Notes: a model not told the origin generated them from the letters alone. DNA of 64,000 bases from Pseudomonas lini (GCF_001042905.1 NZ_JYLB01000012.1:1-64000), one strand, 5' to 3'. Shown: positions 1-8,582, counted from the first letter of the stretch. A program made the numbers and translations.

Positions 1-9
1 AAGAGCGGT
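1..9 (-). promoter_or_regulatory. Possible rrn leader boxA start, cut by the window edge
   Basis: On the minus strand the last nine bases read ACCGCTCTT. This fits the beginning of the antitermination boxA of rRNA leaders (GCTCTTTAACA). The rest lies outside the window, so only the GCTCTT core is visible. Support comes mainly from the three tandem stringent-type promoters just upstream. Confidence 0.4.
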
Positions 10-42
10 TGGTTAAGATCTTTCGTCTCAACCGAGGCGCGC

Positions 43-70
43 ATTCTACAGCAGCCTCTGTTGCTGTCAA
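43..70 (-). promoter_or_regulatory. Sigma-70 promoter, proximal of three tandem rrn-like promoters
   Basis: On the minus strand there is a perfect -35 TTGACA (65-70), a 16-bp spacer and -10 TAGAAT (43-48), followed by the GC-rich discriminator GCGCGCC. A short spacer with a GC-rich discriminator is typical of stringently controlled stable-RNA promoters. It points left out of the window, so the transcribed gene, probably a 16S rRNA operon, is not seen. Confidence 0.7.
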
Positions 71-152
71 GCGGTTATTTTCAGAAGTTTTCGAAGAATT
101 CTTCAACAACTTCAACCACTTGCGCTTCCGATCTCTCGTTAGCGGGAGGCGA

Positions 153-180
153 ATTCTACAGCGTTACACGCTGCTGTCAA
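153..180 (-). promoter_or_regulatory. Sigma-70 promoter, middle of three tandem rrn-like promoters
   Basis: Minus-strand -35 TTGACA (175-180), 16-bp spacer and -10 TAGAAT (153-158), followed by TCGCCTCCCG. It has the same geometry and similar flanks as the copy at 43-70, which suggests promoter duplication. No gene lies between this copy and the window edge. Confidence 0.7.
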
Positions 181-355
181 CACCTCTTTTTCTCCGCTTT
201 CGACCGAGATGATCGAACCGTCAATAAGGCAAAAACACACTGCCTTACCAACTCCTTCTGGCTTCGATGAACTGAAGCGTAACCGCTGCCGAAAACTGCT
301 TAACTCTTTGTTTACCAAGGAGTTTTCCGTTTCGACTGCGCCGGAAGTGGGGCGA

Positions 356-383
356 ATTATAGACTTCCAGAATCTGCCGTCAA
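356..383 (-). promoter_or_regulatory. Sigma-70 promoter, distal of three tandem rrn-like promoters
   Basis: Minus-strand -35 TTGACG (378-383), 16-bp spacer and consensus -10 TATAAT (356-361), then a GC-rich TCGCCCC discriminator. The 28-bp core has exactly the length of the two downstream copies. The rest of the gene-free stretch 1-516 shows only AT-rich sequence upstream of each promoter and no ORF worth calling. Confidence 0.65.
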
Positions 384-516
384 CCCCTGATTTGGTTTTT
401 CTATCAGGATGCTCAAAATCCCTGCTTATATATAGACGCGCCCGCAACGAATGCGCAGTATATTGCCCAACACATACAACAATACTCTCGCTTGCTACTT
501 CGGACGATGCCACGCA

Positions 517-1404
517 ATGAATGACCACCCCCGCAGCCTTGCCTCGACTCTGTTCTCGGTTGGCCTGCTCTTGATAGCCATGGCATCGATCCAGTCCGGA
601 GCTTCCCTGGCCAAAAGCATGTTCCCGGTTGTTGGTGCTCAAGGAACGACCACCCTGCGACTGATCTTTGCCAGTGTGATCATGCTGCTGCTGTTGCGCC
701 CATGGCGAGCGAAGCTCACCGCGAAATCCCTGCGCACGGTTATCGTCTACGGGATGGCGTTGGGCGGCATGAACTTCCTCTTCTATATGTCCTTGCGCAC
801 TGTCCCTCTGGGTATCGCTGTAGCCCTGGAGTTCACTGGCCCATTGGCTGTCGCTATTTATGCCTCACGTCGAGCGATCGATTTTCTGTGGATCGCTCTG
901 GCAGCCTTGGGTTTACTGCTATTGATTCCAATAGGCGCCACGAGCGCGGGCATCGATCTGGTCGGCGCAGGTTATGCCCTGGGTGCTGGTGTCTGCTGGG
1001 CACTATACATTCTGTTCGGTCAGAAGGCCGGTGCTGATAATGGGGTGCAGACCGCAGCATTGGGCGTCATGATTGCCGCCCTGTTCGTAGCGCCTATCGG
1101 CATTGTCCACGCTGGCGCCGCGTTACTGACACCCTCATTGATTCCGGTGGCCATCGGCGTCGCCATTCTGTCCACCGCCCTGCCCTATACCTTGGAGATG
1201 GTCGCCCTCACACGGATTCCAGCCCGGACCTTCGGTACGTTGATGAGCATCGAACCTGCGATCGGCGCGCTGTCCGGCCTGTTGTTCCTCCAGGAATACC
1301 TTTCCCTGTCACAGTGGATGGCTATCCTGTGCATCATTCTGGCTTCCGTCGGCGCGACCTTGACCATGGGGAGTACCGCCAAGCCTGCGGTCGCAGCGGA
1401 TTGA
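517..1404 (+). CDS. rhtA: EamA/RhtA-family inner-membrane exporter
   Basis: A 295-residue, very hydrophobic protein with about ten membrane segments arranged as two EamA/DMT repeats. The motif MALGGMNFLFYMSLRTVPLGIAVALEFTGPL is given here by its key parts: GGMNFL, then PLGIAVALEF, which is characteristic of RhtA-type threonine/homoserine exporters of the DMT superfamily. The ATG at 517 was preferred over 451 because family members begin with a short cytoplasmic tail before the first helix. It stands alone, transcribed away from the rrn-like promoters. The exported substrate is inferred from the family only. Confidence 0.8.
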   Translation: MNDHPRSLASTLFSVGLLLIAMASIQSGASLAKSMFPVVGAQGTTTLRLIFASVIMLLLLRPWRAKLTAKSLRTVIVYGMALGGMNFLFYMSLRTVPLGIAVALEFTGPLAVAIYASRRAIDFLWIALAALGLLLLIPIGATSAGIDLVGAGYALGAGVCWALYILFGQKAGADNGVQTAALGVMIAALFVAPIGIVHAGAALLTPSLIPVAIGVAILSTALPYTLEMVALTRIPARTFGTLMSIEPAIGALSGLLFLQEYLSLSQWMAILCIILASVGATLTMGSTAKPAVAAD

Positions 1405-1572
1405 AACAAGATTGACGAAGGTCTGGTATTTGCCGCTCAATTAGGCCATGTTTAGGCTACGTAACTCAGTGTCAGACATGGATTTTTTCAGATAGGGATA
1501 TCAGAACGCTTCAAGCAAAAGCGAATGCAGGCAGACCCAGGCACAGATCCGGGGCCGCTATTAAGGACAGCA

Positions 1573-1854
1573 ATGAAACGAATTTTGATACTGATCGCCG
1601 TACTTGCAATTGCGGGCTGCGCGGCGACCTCCAAACCCCAGACGAAACACGGCAAGAGAGGGCTGCATATCAACTGTTCCGGGCTCTCGTCCTCGTGGGA
1701 CAAGTGCTACACCAGCGCCGCCAATTCATGTGCGCCCAAGGGATACAAGGTCATCGCCAAGTCAGGGGATGCAGTGGAAGAGCCCGGCGACTATCCGTTC
1801 GGCCTCAACCCTGCCGGCTATACCAGCCGCAGCATGATCGTCATCTGCAAGTAA
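1573..1854 (+). CDS. Small putative lipoprotein
   Basis: A 93-residue protein starting MKRILILIAVLAIAGC, which is a type II signal peptide with lipobox IAGC (Cys about residue 15). The mature part is short and contains three more Cys residues (near NCSG, KCYT and NSC) and one at the end (VICK), so disulfides are possible after export. The start at 1573 is preceded by AAGGACAG. I recognise no domain and the function is unknown. It is followed by an inverted repeat GGGCTTGCGTAGCCC near 1870-1884 that could act as a weak terminator. Confidence 0.7.
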   Translation: MKRILILIAVLAIAGCAATSKPQTKHGKRGLHINCSGLSSSWDKCYTSAANSCAPKGYKVIAKSGDAVEEPGDYPFGLNPAGYTSRSMIVICK

Positions 1855-1952
1855 CCCTTCCTTTCTATCGGGCTTGCGTAGCCCGATAGGCGCTTCGCCC
1901 GGATGCTGCTAACGTTCGTCAGTCAATGACCGTTCAGCAAAGGGCCATATCC

Positions 1953-2693
1953 ATGACCACCGCTATCAATAACAAGAAAATCGTATTGGTCGTCGGCGCA
2001 GGCGATGCCACCGGCGGCGCCATCGCTAAACGTTTTGCCCGTGAAGGTTATATCGCCTGCGTCACACGTCGCAGCGCAGACAAACTCCAGCCATTAGTAG
2101 CGTCCATCACAGCCAGTGGCGGCGAGGCTCACGGTTTTGCCTGCGATGCGCGTAATGAAGAAGACGTGATAGCGCTCATCGAGCAGATCGAAACCGAACT
2201 CGGCCCCATCGAAGCGTTCGTCTTCAATATCGGCGCCAATGTGCCGTGCAGCATCCTCGAAGAAACCGCCCGCAAGTATTTCAAGATTTGGGAAATGGCC
2301 TGTTTCTCAGGGTTTCTCAACGCTCGTGAAGTGGCCAAGCGCATGGTCACTCGCCAACGGGGCACGATCCTGTTCACTGGCGCCACTGCTGGTTTGCGCG
2401 GCGCCGCGGGTTTCGCCGCCTTTGCCGGTGCCAAGCACGGGATTCGGGCCCTAGCGCAAAGCATGGCCCGCGAACTGGGACCGATGAACATCCATGTCGC
2501 CCACGTCGTAGTGGATGGCGCCATCGACACCGACTTTATCCGCGACAACTTTCCGGAAAAATACGCGACCAAGGATCAGGACGGCATCCTCAATCCCGAG
2601 CACATTGCCGACAACTATTGGTACCTGCACAGCCAGCCACGAGACGCCTGGACCTTCGAGCTGGATCTGCGCCCATGGAACGAACGCTGGTAA
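1953..2693 (+). CDS. SDR-family oxidoreductase with Phe in place of the catalytic Tyr
   Basis: A 246-residue Rossmann-fold protein. The cofactor loop is VVGAGDATGG near residue 10 and the NIGAN motif (equivalent to NNAG) lies near residue 92. At the active site the usual YxxxK reads FAGAK, so the catalytic Tyr is Phe while the Lys is kept. This is seen in the sequence; reduced or altered chemistry is inference. The start at 1953 is favoured over 1926 because AAAGGG lies upstream. The next gene, a DsbA-fold isomerase, follows after 36 bases on the same strand, so the two are probably cotranscribed. Substrate unknown. Confidence 0.75.
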   Translation: MTTAINNKKIVLVVGAGDATGGAIAKRFAREGYIACVTRRSADKLQPLVASITASGGEAHGFACDARNEEDVIALIEQIETELGPIEAFVFNIGANVPCSILEETARKYFKIWEMACFSGFLNAREVAKRMVTRQRGTILFTGATAGLRGAAGFAAFAGAKHGIRALAQSMARELGPMNIHVAHVVVDGAIDTDFIRDNFPEKYATKDQDGILNPEHIADNYWYLHSQPRDAWTFELDLRPWNERW

Positions 2694-2729
2694 GCCCTCC
2701 CCTACAGCAATAAGAAGAGCACATCGACC

Positions 2730-3326
2730 ATGAGCAAAACCGTGGAGTTCTTTTTCGACCTCGGCAGCCCCGCCACTTACCTGGCCCATACCCAACTGCC
2801 GAAGATCTGCAAACAGACCGATAGTCAGCTGATCTACAGACCGATGCTGCTGGGTGGCATCTTCAAAGCTACCGGCAATGTTTCTCCCATCACCGTACCG
2901 GCCAAGGGTCGCTACATGTTTCAGGACCTGGACCGCTATGCCAAACGCTATGGCGTACCGCTGAAGTTCAACCCGAACTTCCCGATCAATACCCTGATGC
3001 TGATGCGCGCTGTCACGGGTATGCAACTGCACCATCCCGAACGCTTTCAGGCGTTTATCGATTGCCTGTTTCACGCCCTTTGGGTTGAAGGATGCAGCCT
3101 CGATGATCCAGCGACTGTTGCCGCCGTGCTGACGCAAAACGGTTTTGATCCGAATGAAGTGCTGGCGCTGACCGCCGATGAGGCCGTCAAAGCCACCCTC
3201 AAGGAAAACACCGAGGAAGCGGTGCAACGCGGTGTATTCGGTGCGCCGAGCATGTTTGTCGGTGATCAGCTGTTCTTCGGCCAGGATCGGCTGGACTTCG
3301 TCCTTGAAGCCCTGCGTACGCAATAG
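2730..3326 (+). CDS. 2-hydroxychromene-2-carboxylate isomerase / DsbA-family protein (kappa-GST-like)
   Basis: A 198-residue thioredoxin-fold protein of the DsbA/kappa-GST type. The N-terminus FFFDLGSPATYLA carries the SP motif used by this family to bind glutathione, with no CxxC. The C-terminal GVFGAPSMFVGDQLFFGQDRLDFV is summarised by its cis-Pro motif GAPS and the GQDRL tail typical of HCCA isomerases. The GAGCAC before ATG 2730 gives a weak ribosome site. It sits 36 bases after the SDR gene, which suggests a shared catabolic or detoxification role. The exact substrate cannot be read from sequence. Confidence 0.8.
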   Translation: MSKTVEFFFDLGSPATYLAHTQLPKICKQTDSQLIYRPMLLGGIFKATGNVSPITVPAKGRYMFQDLDRYAKRYGVPLKFNPNFPINTLMLMRAVTGMQLHHPERFQAFIDCLFHALWVEGCSLDDPATVAAVLTQNGFDPNEVLALTADEAVKATLKENTEEAVQRGVFGAPSMFVGDQLFFGQDRLDFVLEALRTQ

Positions 3327-3384
3327 CCAGCGCCTGCCTATGACCTGAGCCTGGCGCTGGAGACAGCGCCTGGACTCAAACCGC

Positions 3385-5193
3385 TCAAATAGCCGCGGTT
3401 CGGGTGTTCAACCATTCAAGGGCCGGACCGTCGAGCAACGGGCTCAAGCGTTCACGCACCTCGGCGTGATAGCCGTTGAACCACTGCTTCTCATCTTCGG
3501 TCAGCAGCGATGGTTCCAGGCAACGGGTGTCGATCGGGCACAAGGTCAGGGTTTCGAATTTCAGGAACTCACCGAATTCGCTCTTGCCTGCTTCACGATT
3601 CAACACCAGATTCTCGATCCGCACACCCCAGCGACCTGGACGATAAGTGCCCGGCTCGATGGACGTGATCATGCCCGGCTGCATCGCGGTTTGTGGTGCC
3701 GCCGCAGCCTGATAGGCGATGACTTGCGGGCCTTCGTGAACATTGAGGAAGTAGCCGACGCCGTGACCGGTGCCGTGGCCGTAGTCGACGCTTTCGGCCC
3801 AGATCGGTGCGCGAGCAATAGCGTCCAGCAACGGCGACAGAATGCCTCGTGGGAACTGTGCACGGGAGAGTGCAATCACGCCTTTGAGCACTCGAGTGCA
3901 ATCGCGCTTCTGCTCGCCAGTCGGCGTACCCACCGGCACCATTCGGGTGATGTCGGTGGTACCGCCCAGGTATTGGCCGCCGGAGTCGATCAGCAACAGG
4001 CCGTCACCCTCGATCACCGCGTGTTCTTCTTCGGTGGCGTGGTAGTGCGGCATCGCACCGTTGGCGTTAAACGCGGCAATGGTGTTGAAGCTCAGCGACA
4101 CATAATCCGGGCGGCGGGTACGCGCCGCGGTCAGGTGTTCGTCGATGGTCAATTCGGTGATGCGCTCACGCCCCAAGGCCACTTCCAGCCAAGCGAAGAA
4201 TTCGCACAGCGCCGCGCCGTCCTGCTCCATGGCCCGACGTATGTGCTCGGCATCGGCCAGGCTTTTCTGCGACTTGGCCAGGGTGGTCGGGTTCAGGCCT
4301 TCGAGCAGTTTCACGCCGCTGTTCAGGTTATCCAGCAGACCGGCCGTGACCCGCGCCGGATCGACTTGCAGGCTCTCGCCGCTCGGCACAGCGCGCAAGG
4401 CGGCGGTTACTTCGCTGTAATCGCGCAGGGTCACGCCATCCTGTTCGAGAATGGCGCGCAACTCGGCGCTCACTTTGCTCAGGGCGACGAACAAGGTGGC
4501 CTGCTGTTGGCTGATCAGGGCGAAGGACACGAACACCGGATTGAACGACACATCGCCGCCGCGCAGGTTGAACAGCCAGGCGATGTCATCGAGGGTGGCG
4601 ATGAAGTGCCAGTCGGCACCGCGCTCTTTCAGCACCTCACGCAGTTTGGCGAGTTTTTCGCCACGGCTGACCGTCGCCTGAGGCGGCAAGTGTTGGTAGA
4701 TCGGCTCGTTCGGCAGACTCGGACGGTCACTCCAGACTTCACTCAGCAGATCGATATCGGTACGCAGACGTGCGCCGCGCTCTTCGAGTCTGCTGCTCAA
4801 AGTACGCGCCGAGGCCACAGCCATCACCGCGCCATCGACTGCGACGACACCGCCTTCAGGGGTTTGCTCGGCCAGCCAATCGAGCGGGCCGGGTTGACCC
4901 GGTTGCAGCTTCACCAGTTCGATGCCGCTGCCCTTGAGCTCCTTGCTCGCTTGTTCCCAATAGCGGCTGTCGGCCCAGACACCGGCAAAATCCGGCGTGA
5001 CGATCAGCGTGCCCACCGAGCCATGAAAACCTGACAGCCACTGCCGTCCCTGCCAATAGCCCGGCAGGTATTCCGACAGGTGCGGGTCGGCCGACGGCAC
5101 CAGTAGAGCATGAATGCCCTCCCGGCTCATCAGCTCGCGGGTTTGCGCCAGGCGCTGGGGTACCAATCCATTGGTCAAAGGCTGTGTACTCAT
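3385..5193 (-). CDS. Xaa-Pro aminopeptidase (M24B, aminopeptidase P family)
   Basis: A 602-residue cytosolic peptidase that removes N-terminal residues preceding proline. It has two creatinase-like N-terminal domains followed by a pita-bread M24 domain. Metal-ligand motifs are visible: DSGGQYLGGTTDITR (two Asp), GHGTGHGVG (His), NVHEGP and SIEPGTY (Glu). The length fits the three-domain eukaryote-like aminopeptidase P subfamily rather than the shorter PepP. The start at 5193 (MSTQPL) has AGGAG 8 bases upstream; the longer frame to 5280 would overlap the next gene. It lies 55 bases after the cysteine desulfurase gene on the same strand. Confidence 0.9.
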   Translation of the reverse strand: MSTQPLTNGLVPQRLAQTRELMSREGIHALLVPSADPHLSEYLPGYWQGRQWLSGFHGSVGTLIVTPDFAGVWADSRYWEQASKELKGSGIELVKLQPGQPGPLDWLAEQTPEGGVVAVDGAVMAVASARTLSSRLEERGARLRTDIDLLSEVWSDRPSLPNEPIYQHLPPQATVSRGEKLAKLREVLKERGADWHFIATLDDIAWLFNLRGGDVSFNPVFVSFALISQQQATLFVALSKVSAELRAILEQDGVTLRDYSEVTAALRAVPSGESLQVDPARVTAGLLDNLNSGVKLLEGLNPTTLAKSQKSLADAEHIRRAMEQDGAALCEFFAWLEVALGRERITELTIDEHLTAARTRRPDYVSLSFNTIAAFNANGAMPHYHATEEEHAVIEGDGLLLIDSGGQYLGGTTDITRMVPVGTPTGEQKRDCTRVLKGVIALSRAQFPRGILSPLLDAIARAPIWAESVDYGHGTGHGVGYFLNVHEGPQVIAYQAAAAPQTAMQPGMITSIEPGTYRPGRWGVRIENLVLNREAGKSEFGEFLKFETLTLCPIDTRCLEPSLLTEDEKQWFNGYHAEVRERLSPLLDGPALEWLNTRTAAI

Positions 5194-5248
5194 CGTGTCT
5201 CCTGCTAACCACTCATCATTATTATTCGGTGCCGATCGGAGTCGGCGC

Positions 5249-6415
5249 TTAAGGACCTGTCGCCCAGAATGCCGGAGCACTGGCGCAAGTTGCCTTAATC
5301 AGGTGTACCGCTTGATCGATATCCTGTTCGGTGGTGAAACGCCCCAGGCTCAAGCGAATGGTGCGACTGGCCGAGCGTGCGTCATGCCCCAGGGCCAGCA
5401 ACACATGGGACGGCGCATTGCTGGCGGAATTACAGGCCGAGGTCGCGGAAAACGCGATCGAGGTGCTCAACGCCGCGGAACTGAACTCGCCTTCATTGAA
5501 AGTCAGGCTCAAGGTATGGGGAATGCGCTGGGTCGGGCTGCCATTGAGACGCACGCCGGGAATGCTCAGCAGCGGCTCGAGCAAGCGTTCACGCAGACGC
5601 GCGATGGTGGCTTTTTCTTCATCGAACAAGGTGGCCGCCAACGCGAAGGCTGCCCCCATGGCGGCAATCTGGTGCGTCGCCAGAGTGCCGGAACGCAACC
5701 CGCCCTCGTGACCGCCACCGTGGATCTGCGCCTGCAGACGCTGCTGCGCACGAGGACCGACATACAGCGCGCCGATGCCTTTGGGACCGTAGACCTTGTG
5801 CGCCGAGAACGACATCAAATCCACCGGCCACCGGGCCAGATCGATCGCCACTTTGCCCGCGCCCTGGGCCGCATCGACATGGAACAACGCATCGCGATCA
5901 CGCACCACCTGGCCGATGGCCGGGATGTCGTTGATGGTGCCCAGTTCGTTATTGACCAGCATCAACGACACCAGAAAGGTGTCCTCACGCATCGCTTCGC
6001 TGACCGCTTGCGGGGTAATCAGGCCTTCGGCATCGGGCACCAGATACGTCACCGCAACGCCTGCGTCCTGCAATTGTTTTGCAGTGTCGAGAATCGCTTT
6101 GTGTTCGATCTGGCTGGTGATGATGTGGCCGCCGGACACACCGCGGGCCTGGGCCACGCCCTTGAGGGCAAGGTTGTTTGATTCGGTGGCGCCGGAGGTC
6201 CAGACGATCTGCTCCGCCTGGGCACCCACCAATTCGGCGACCTGACGCCGTGCTTGCTCGACCGATTGCCGGGCCTGCTGGCCGAAGGCGTGGGAACTGG
6301 ACGCTGGATTGCCGAAGTTACCGGTGAAACCCAGACACTCGACCATGACCTTGATGACCCGCTCATCCACCGGCGTGGTGGCGGCGTAGTCGAAATACAA
6401 CGGACGTTTATTCAT
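5249..6415 (-). CDS. Cysteine desulfurase (class I, NifS/IscS-like), stand-alone
   Basis: A 388-residue PLP enzyme that converts cysteine to alanine and delivers persulfide sulfur. Seen: N-terminal YFDYAATTPVD, PLP Lys in FSAHKVYGPKG, and the catalytic Cys in SACNSASNAPSH. The Cys lies in a long class-I loop. No iscU, hscBA or sufBCD genes are nearby, so this is an accessory desulfurase and not the isc housekeeping copy. It is upstream of and probably cotranscribed with the aminopeptidase. The start at 6415 has only a weak ribosome site (GAGTCC). The 205 bases upstream to the LysE gene show no gene. Confidence 0.88.
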   Translation of the reverse strand: MNKRPLYFDYAATTPVDERVIKVMVECLGFTGNFGNPASSSHAFGQQARQSVEQARRQVAELVGAQAEQIVWTSGATESNNLALKGVAQARGVSGGHIITSQIEHKAILDTAKQLQDAGVAVTYLVPDAEGLITPQAVSEAMREDTFLVSLMLVNNELGTINDIPAIGQVVRDRDALFHVDAAQGAGKVAIDLARWPVDLMSFSAHKVYGPKGIGALYVGPRAQQRLQAQIHGGGHEGGLRSGTLATHQIAAMGAAFALAATLFDEEKATIARLRERLLEPLLSIPGVRLNGSPTQRIPHTLSLTFNEGEFSSAALSTSIAFSATSACNSASNAPSHVLLALGHDARSASRTIRLSLGRFTTEQDIDQAVHLIKATCASAPAFWATGP

Positions 6416-6620
6416 AAAGGACTCGCAGAGCGTGTTCCGGGATCAGGAAGCTCGTCACTGGAAGTTTCAAAGCGCCGCCTCATGAGCGACGCCGAATTTT
6501 CAGAACGACAGCAATACCTGATCGGAGGCCATTAAAGAAGAACAACTTCATTTAAAAGTGCGTAGGAACGCTCCTGAAGTCGAGCTTAACAGGCATCGGG
6601 CCACCGGATGAAGCAATGCG

Positions 6621-7235
6621 TCAGCCAAAGCTTTCGAGCAATAACGGATACAGCGAAGCCACCAACAATAAGGCCATGCCCCAGTTGAACAGCCGCAACC
6701 AGCGGCGATCGCGCAGCACATTGCGCAACAGCGTGCCGCAACCGGCCCACACCCCGACGCTTGGCAGGTTGATCAAGGCGAAAACCGCGGCAATCACAAT
6801 CACGTTGGTGAAATAGCCCTGCATCGGCGTGTAGGTGCTGATGGCACCGATGGCCATGATCCAGGCCTTGGGGTTGACCCATTGAAACGCTGCCGCACCT
6901 AGATAACTGATCGGCCTGCCCTCGCCCTGTGCACCCTCGGCTACCGGCCCGGAATGAGCAATCTTCCACGCCAGGTACAGCAAATACGCCGCGCCGACAT
7001 AGCGCAACACGGTGTAAAGCATTGGATAGGTTTGAAACACCGTGCCCAGGCCGAAACCGACAGCGACTACCAGGACGAAGAAGCCGCAGGTAATGCCCAG
7101 CATGTGGGGAATGGTGCGGTGAAAGCCGAAATTCACGCCAGAGGCCAGCAACATGGTGTTGTTCGGGCCGGGGGTGATCGAGGTGACAAGGGCAAACAGG
7201 GCAAAGCCCAGCAGCAGGTCGAGCGAGAGTGTCAT
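6621..7235 (-). CDS. LysE-family amino-acid exporter (RhtB type)
   Basis: A 204-residue inner-membrane protein with about six hydrophobic segments. The N-terminal SITPGPNNTMLLASGVNFG contains the TPGPN signature of the LysE/RhtB family. The middle contains FQWVNPKAW, also a family hallmark. The exported amino acid is not predictable. It stands alone between the desulfurase and a small lipoprotein gene, all on the minus strand. Confidence 0.88.
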   Translation of the reverse strand: MTLSLDLLLGFALFALVTSITPGPNNTMLLASGVNFGFHRTIPHMLGITCGFFVLVVAVGFGLGTVFQTYPMLYTVLRYVGAAYLLYLAWKIAHSGPVAEGAQGEGRPISYLGAAAFQWVNPKAWIMAIGAISTYTPMQGYFTNVIVIAAVFALINLPSVGVWAGCGTLLRNVLRDRRWLRLFNWGMALLLVASLYPLLLESFG

Positions 7236-7336
7236 GGGTGGCAGTCCATCAGGGTCAGTCAGGTATTGACCCTATCGCACGCCTTGAGGGAAACCCATGG
7301 ACAGTTGCGTGAAAGTTCGAGCAGTACAGTTGTCGC

Positions 7337-7606
7337 TCAGCTTTGGCGGCCGTGCAGCTGTACTGCGCGTTCGGCGTTCATCTCACCTTGTTTGTCGAAA
7401 CTGAACGATTTTGCCGGCTGGCCGAGCAATTCGGCTTTCTTCGCATGGTACTCGTCGAAGGACAAGCCACGACGATTCAGGGCCTCCAGCGCCAGTTCCC
7501 GGGTTTCTTCAGCGGTGTAGGGCCGCAATTCCGGTGAAACATGGCTGGCACATCCGGCGAGAACGGAGATGGCGAGCAACAAGAAAGTGGCAAGTAGAGA
7601 TTTCAT
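7337..7606 (-). CDS. Small SHOCT-like lipoprotein
   Basis: An 89-residue protein. It starts MKSLLATFLLLAISVLAGC, a type II signal peptide with lipobox LAGC. The mature part carries RGLSFDEYHAKKAELLG, which resembles the SHOCT short C-terminal domain (Gly-Leu-x-x-x-Glu-Tyr-x-x-Lys-Lys). The start at 7606 was chosen so that the signal peptide begins at the N-terminus; upstream residues in frame have no hydrophobic character. Function unknown; probably envelope associated. Confidence 0.72.
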   Translation of the reverse strand: MKSLLATFLLLAISVLAGCASHVSPELRPYTAEETRELALEALNRRGLSFDEYHAKKAELLGQPAKSFSFDKQGEMNAERAVQLHGRQS

Positions 7607-7819
7607 TTCGGGCGTCCGGTGATCTGTGTTTGGGGCAATGAACACAGGCTACTCGTGCCGCTCGAAGGGTAGAAATCAACGCTCTCGATAGTCGCTATCG
7701 ACTTTGGTAAACGCGGCTCCGATTGCCGACCTCATATTTCCCAATGATCTATAAATATTAATTTATGGTCTTTTGCGGAATAACAGAGAGCCTTTATAAA
7801 CAACTCCATCGCCTCACGC

Positions 7820-7854
7820 ACTGTTGCCCACGCAACTGTTTGCCTGGCAACAGT
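7820..7854 (+). promoter_or_regulatory. Candidate activator site: perfect 9-bp inverted repeat upstream of the sigma-54 promoter
   Basis: ACTGTTGCC (7820-7828) and GGCAACAGT (7846-7854) form a perfect inverted repeat around 17 bases; an inner GTTGC/GCAAC pair overlaps the left arm. It lies about 85-115 bases upstream of the -24/-12 element, the usual position for an enhancer-binding protein. SfnR, encoded at the operon end, is the natural candidate. The gene-free stretch 7607-8008 also has an AT-rich patch at 7747-7765 that could bend DNA; no IHF site was scored. Confidence 0.55.
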
Positions 7855-7936
7855 CAATCAACAAACACCCGGTCAAATCGAACAGCGCCTGCCAACAACC
7901 GCGCTGAAAGCCACGGGAAACGGGGTTCCCAAGGAT

Positions 7937-7952
7937 TGGTACAGCTCTTGCT
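7937..7952 (+). promoter_or_regulatory. Sigma-54 (RpoN) promoter of the msuEDC-sfnR operon
   Basis: TGGTACAGCTCTTGCT matches the -24/-12 consensus TGGCAC-N5-TTGCW except for one base, with correct spacing. Initiation is expected near 7963, about 45 bases before the msuE ATG. The last gene of the operon encodes a sigma-54 activator, which makes this assignment coherent. Confidence 0.8.
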
Positions 7953-8008
7953 CAACTCCGGTGACTCATCACTGCTCGCTGAGCAACTGTTTAAAAAAGG
8001 AACTGATC

Positions 8009-8572
8009 ATGTCGCGTCCATTGAAAGTCGTTGCCCTCTCCGGCGGTACCTGGCGTCCGTCTCGCACTTTGGTGTTGACCCAGGCGCTGTTGGCCGAACT
8101 GGCCGAGCAGTTGCCAATCGAAAGCAAGCTGATCGAACTGGGCGATATCGCTCGACCACTAGGCGCCGCGCTGTCGCGTCAGGAACTGAGCGCCGACATC
8201 GAAGCCGAGCTGCAAGCGATCGAAAGCGCCGATTTGCTGATCGTCGCCGCGCCGGTTTATCGCGGCTCCTACCCGGGCCTGCTCAAGCACCTGTTCGACC
8301 TGATCGACCTCAACGCGCTGATCGACACTCCGGTGCTGCTGGCTGCCACCGGTGGCAGCGAACGTCATGCGCTGGTGCTCGATCATCAGTTGCGGCCGCT
8401 GTTCAGTTTCTTCCAGGCCCTGACCTTGCCGATTGGCGTCTATGCCACCGAAGCCGACTTCTCCAATTACCAAATAACCAGTGAGCCCTTGAAGGCCCGC
8501 ATTCGTCTTGCTGCAGAACGCGCGGCGCCGTTGTTCGGCGTGCACCCCAAAAATCTGCTGAAAATCGCTTAA
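8009..8572 (+). CDS. msuE: NADH-dependent FMN reductase of the methanesulfonate system
   Basis: A 187-residue flavodoxin-fold reductase that supplies FMNH2 to the two monooxygenases encoded downstream. Seen: N-terminal VVALSGGTWRPSRT phosphate-binding loop, then the VAAPVYRGSYPGLLKHLFDLID core, summarised by APVYRGSYPG, typical of SsuE/MsuE reductases. The start at 8009 follows AAAAAAGGAACTGATC; upstream in-frame codons have no family similarity. It is the first gene after the sigma-54 promoter and ends 10 bases before msuD. MsuE rather than SsuE is chosen because of the msuD-msuC-sfnR context. Confidence 0.88.
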   Translation: MSRPLKVVALSGGTWRPSRTLVLTQALLAELAEQLPIESKLIELGDIARPLGAALSRQELSADIEAELQAIESADLLIVAAPVYRGSYPGLLKHLFDLIDLNALIDTPVLLAATGGSERHALVLDHQLRPLFSFFQALTLPIGVYATEADFSNYQITSEPLKARIRLAAERAAPLFGVHPKNLLKIA

Positions 8573-8582
8573 GGATCTCTTC

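Noticed and set aside
3466..5034. 522-codon plus-strand frame opposite the aminopeptidase gene
   Set aside because: Shadow frame; the minus strand encodes a complete M24 peptidase with all metal ligands.
7765..8484. 239-codon frame overlapping msuE
   Set aside because: Out of frame with MsuE, covers the sigma-54 promoter, and has no domain.
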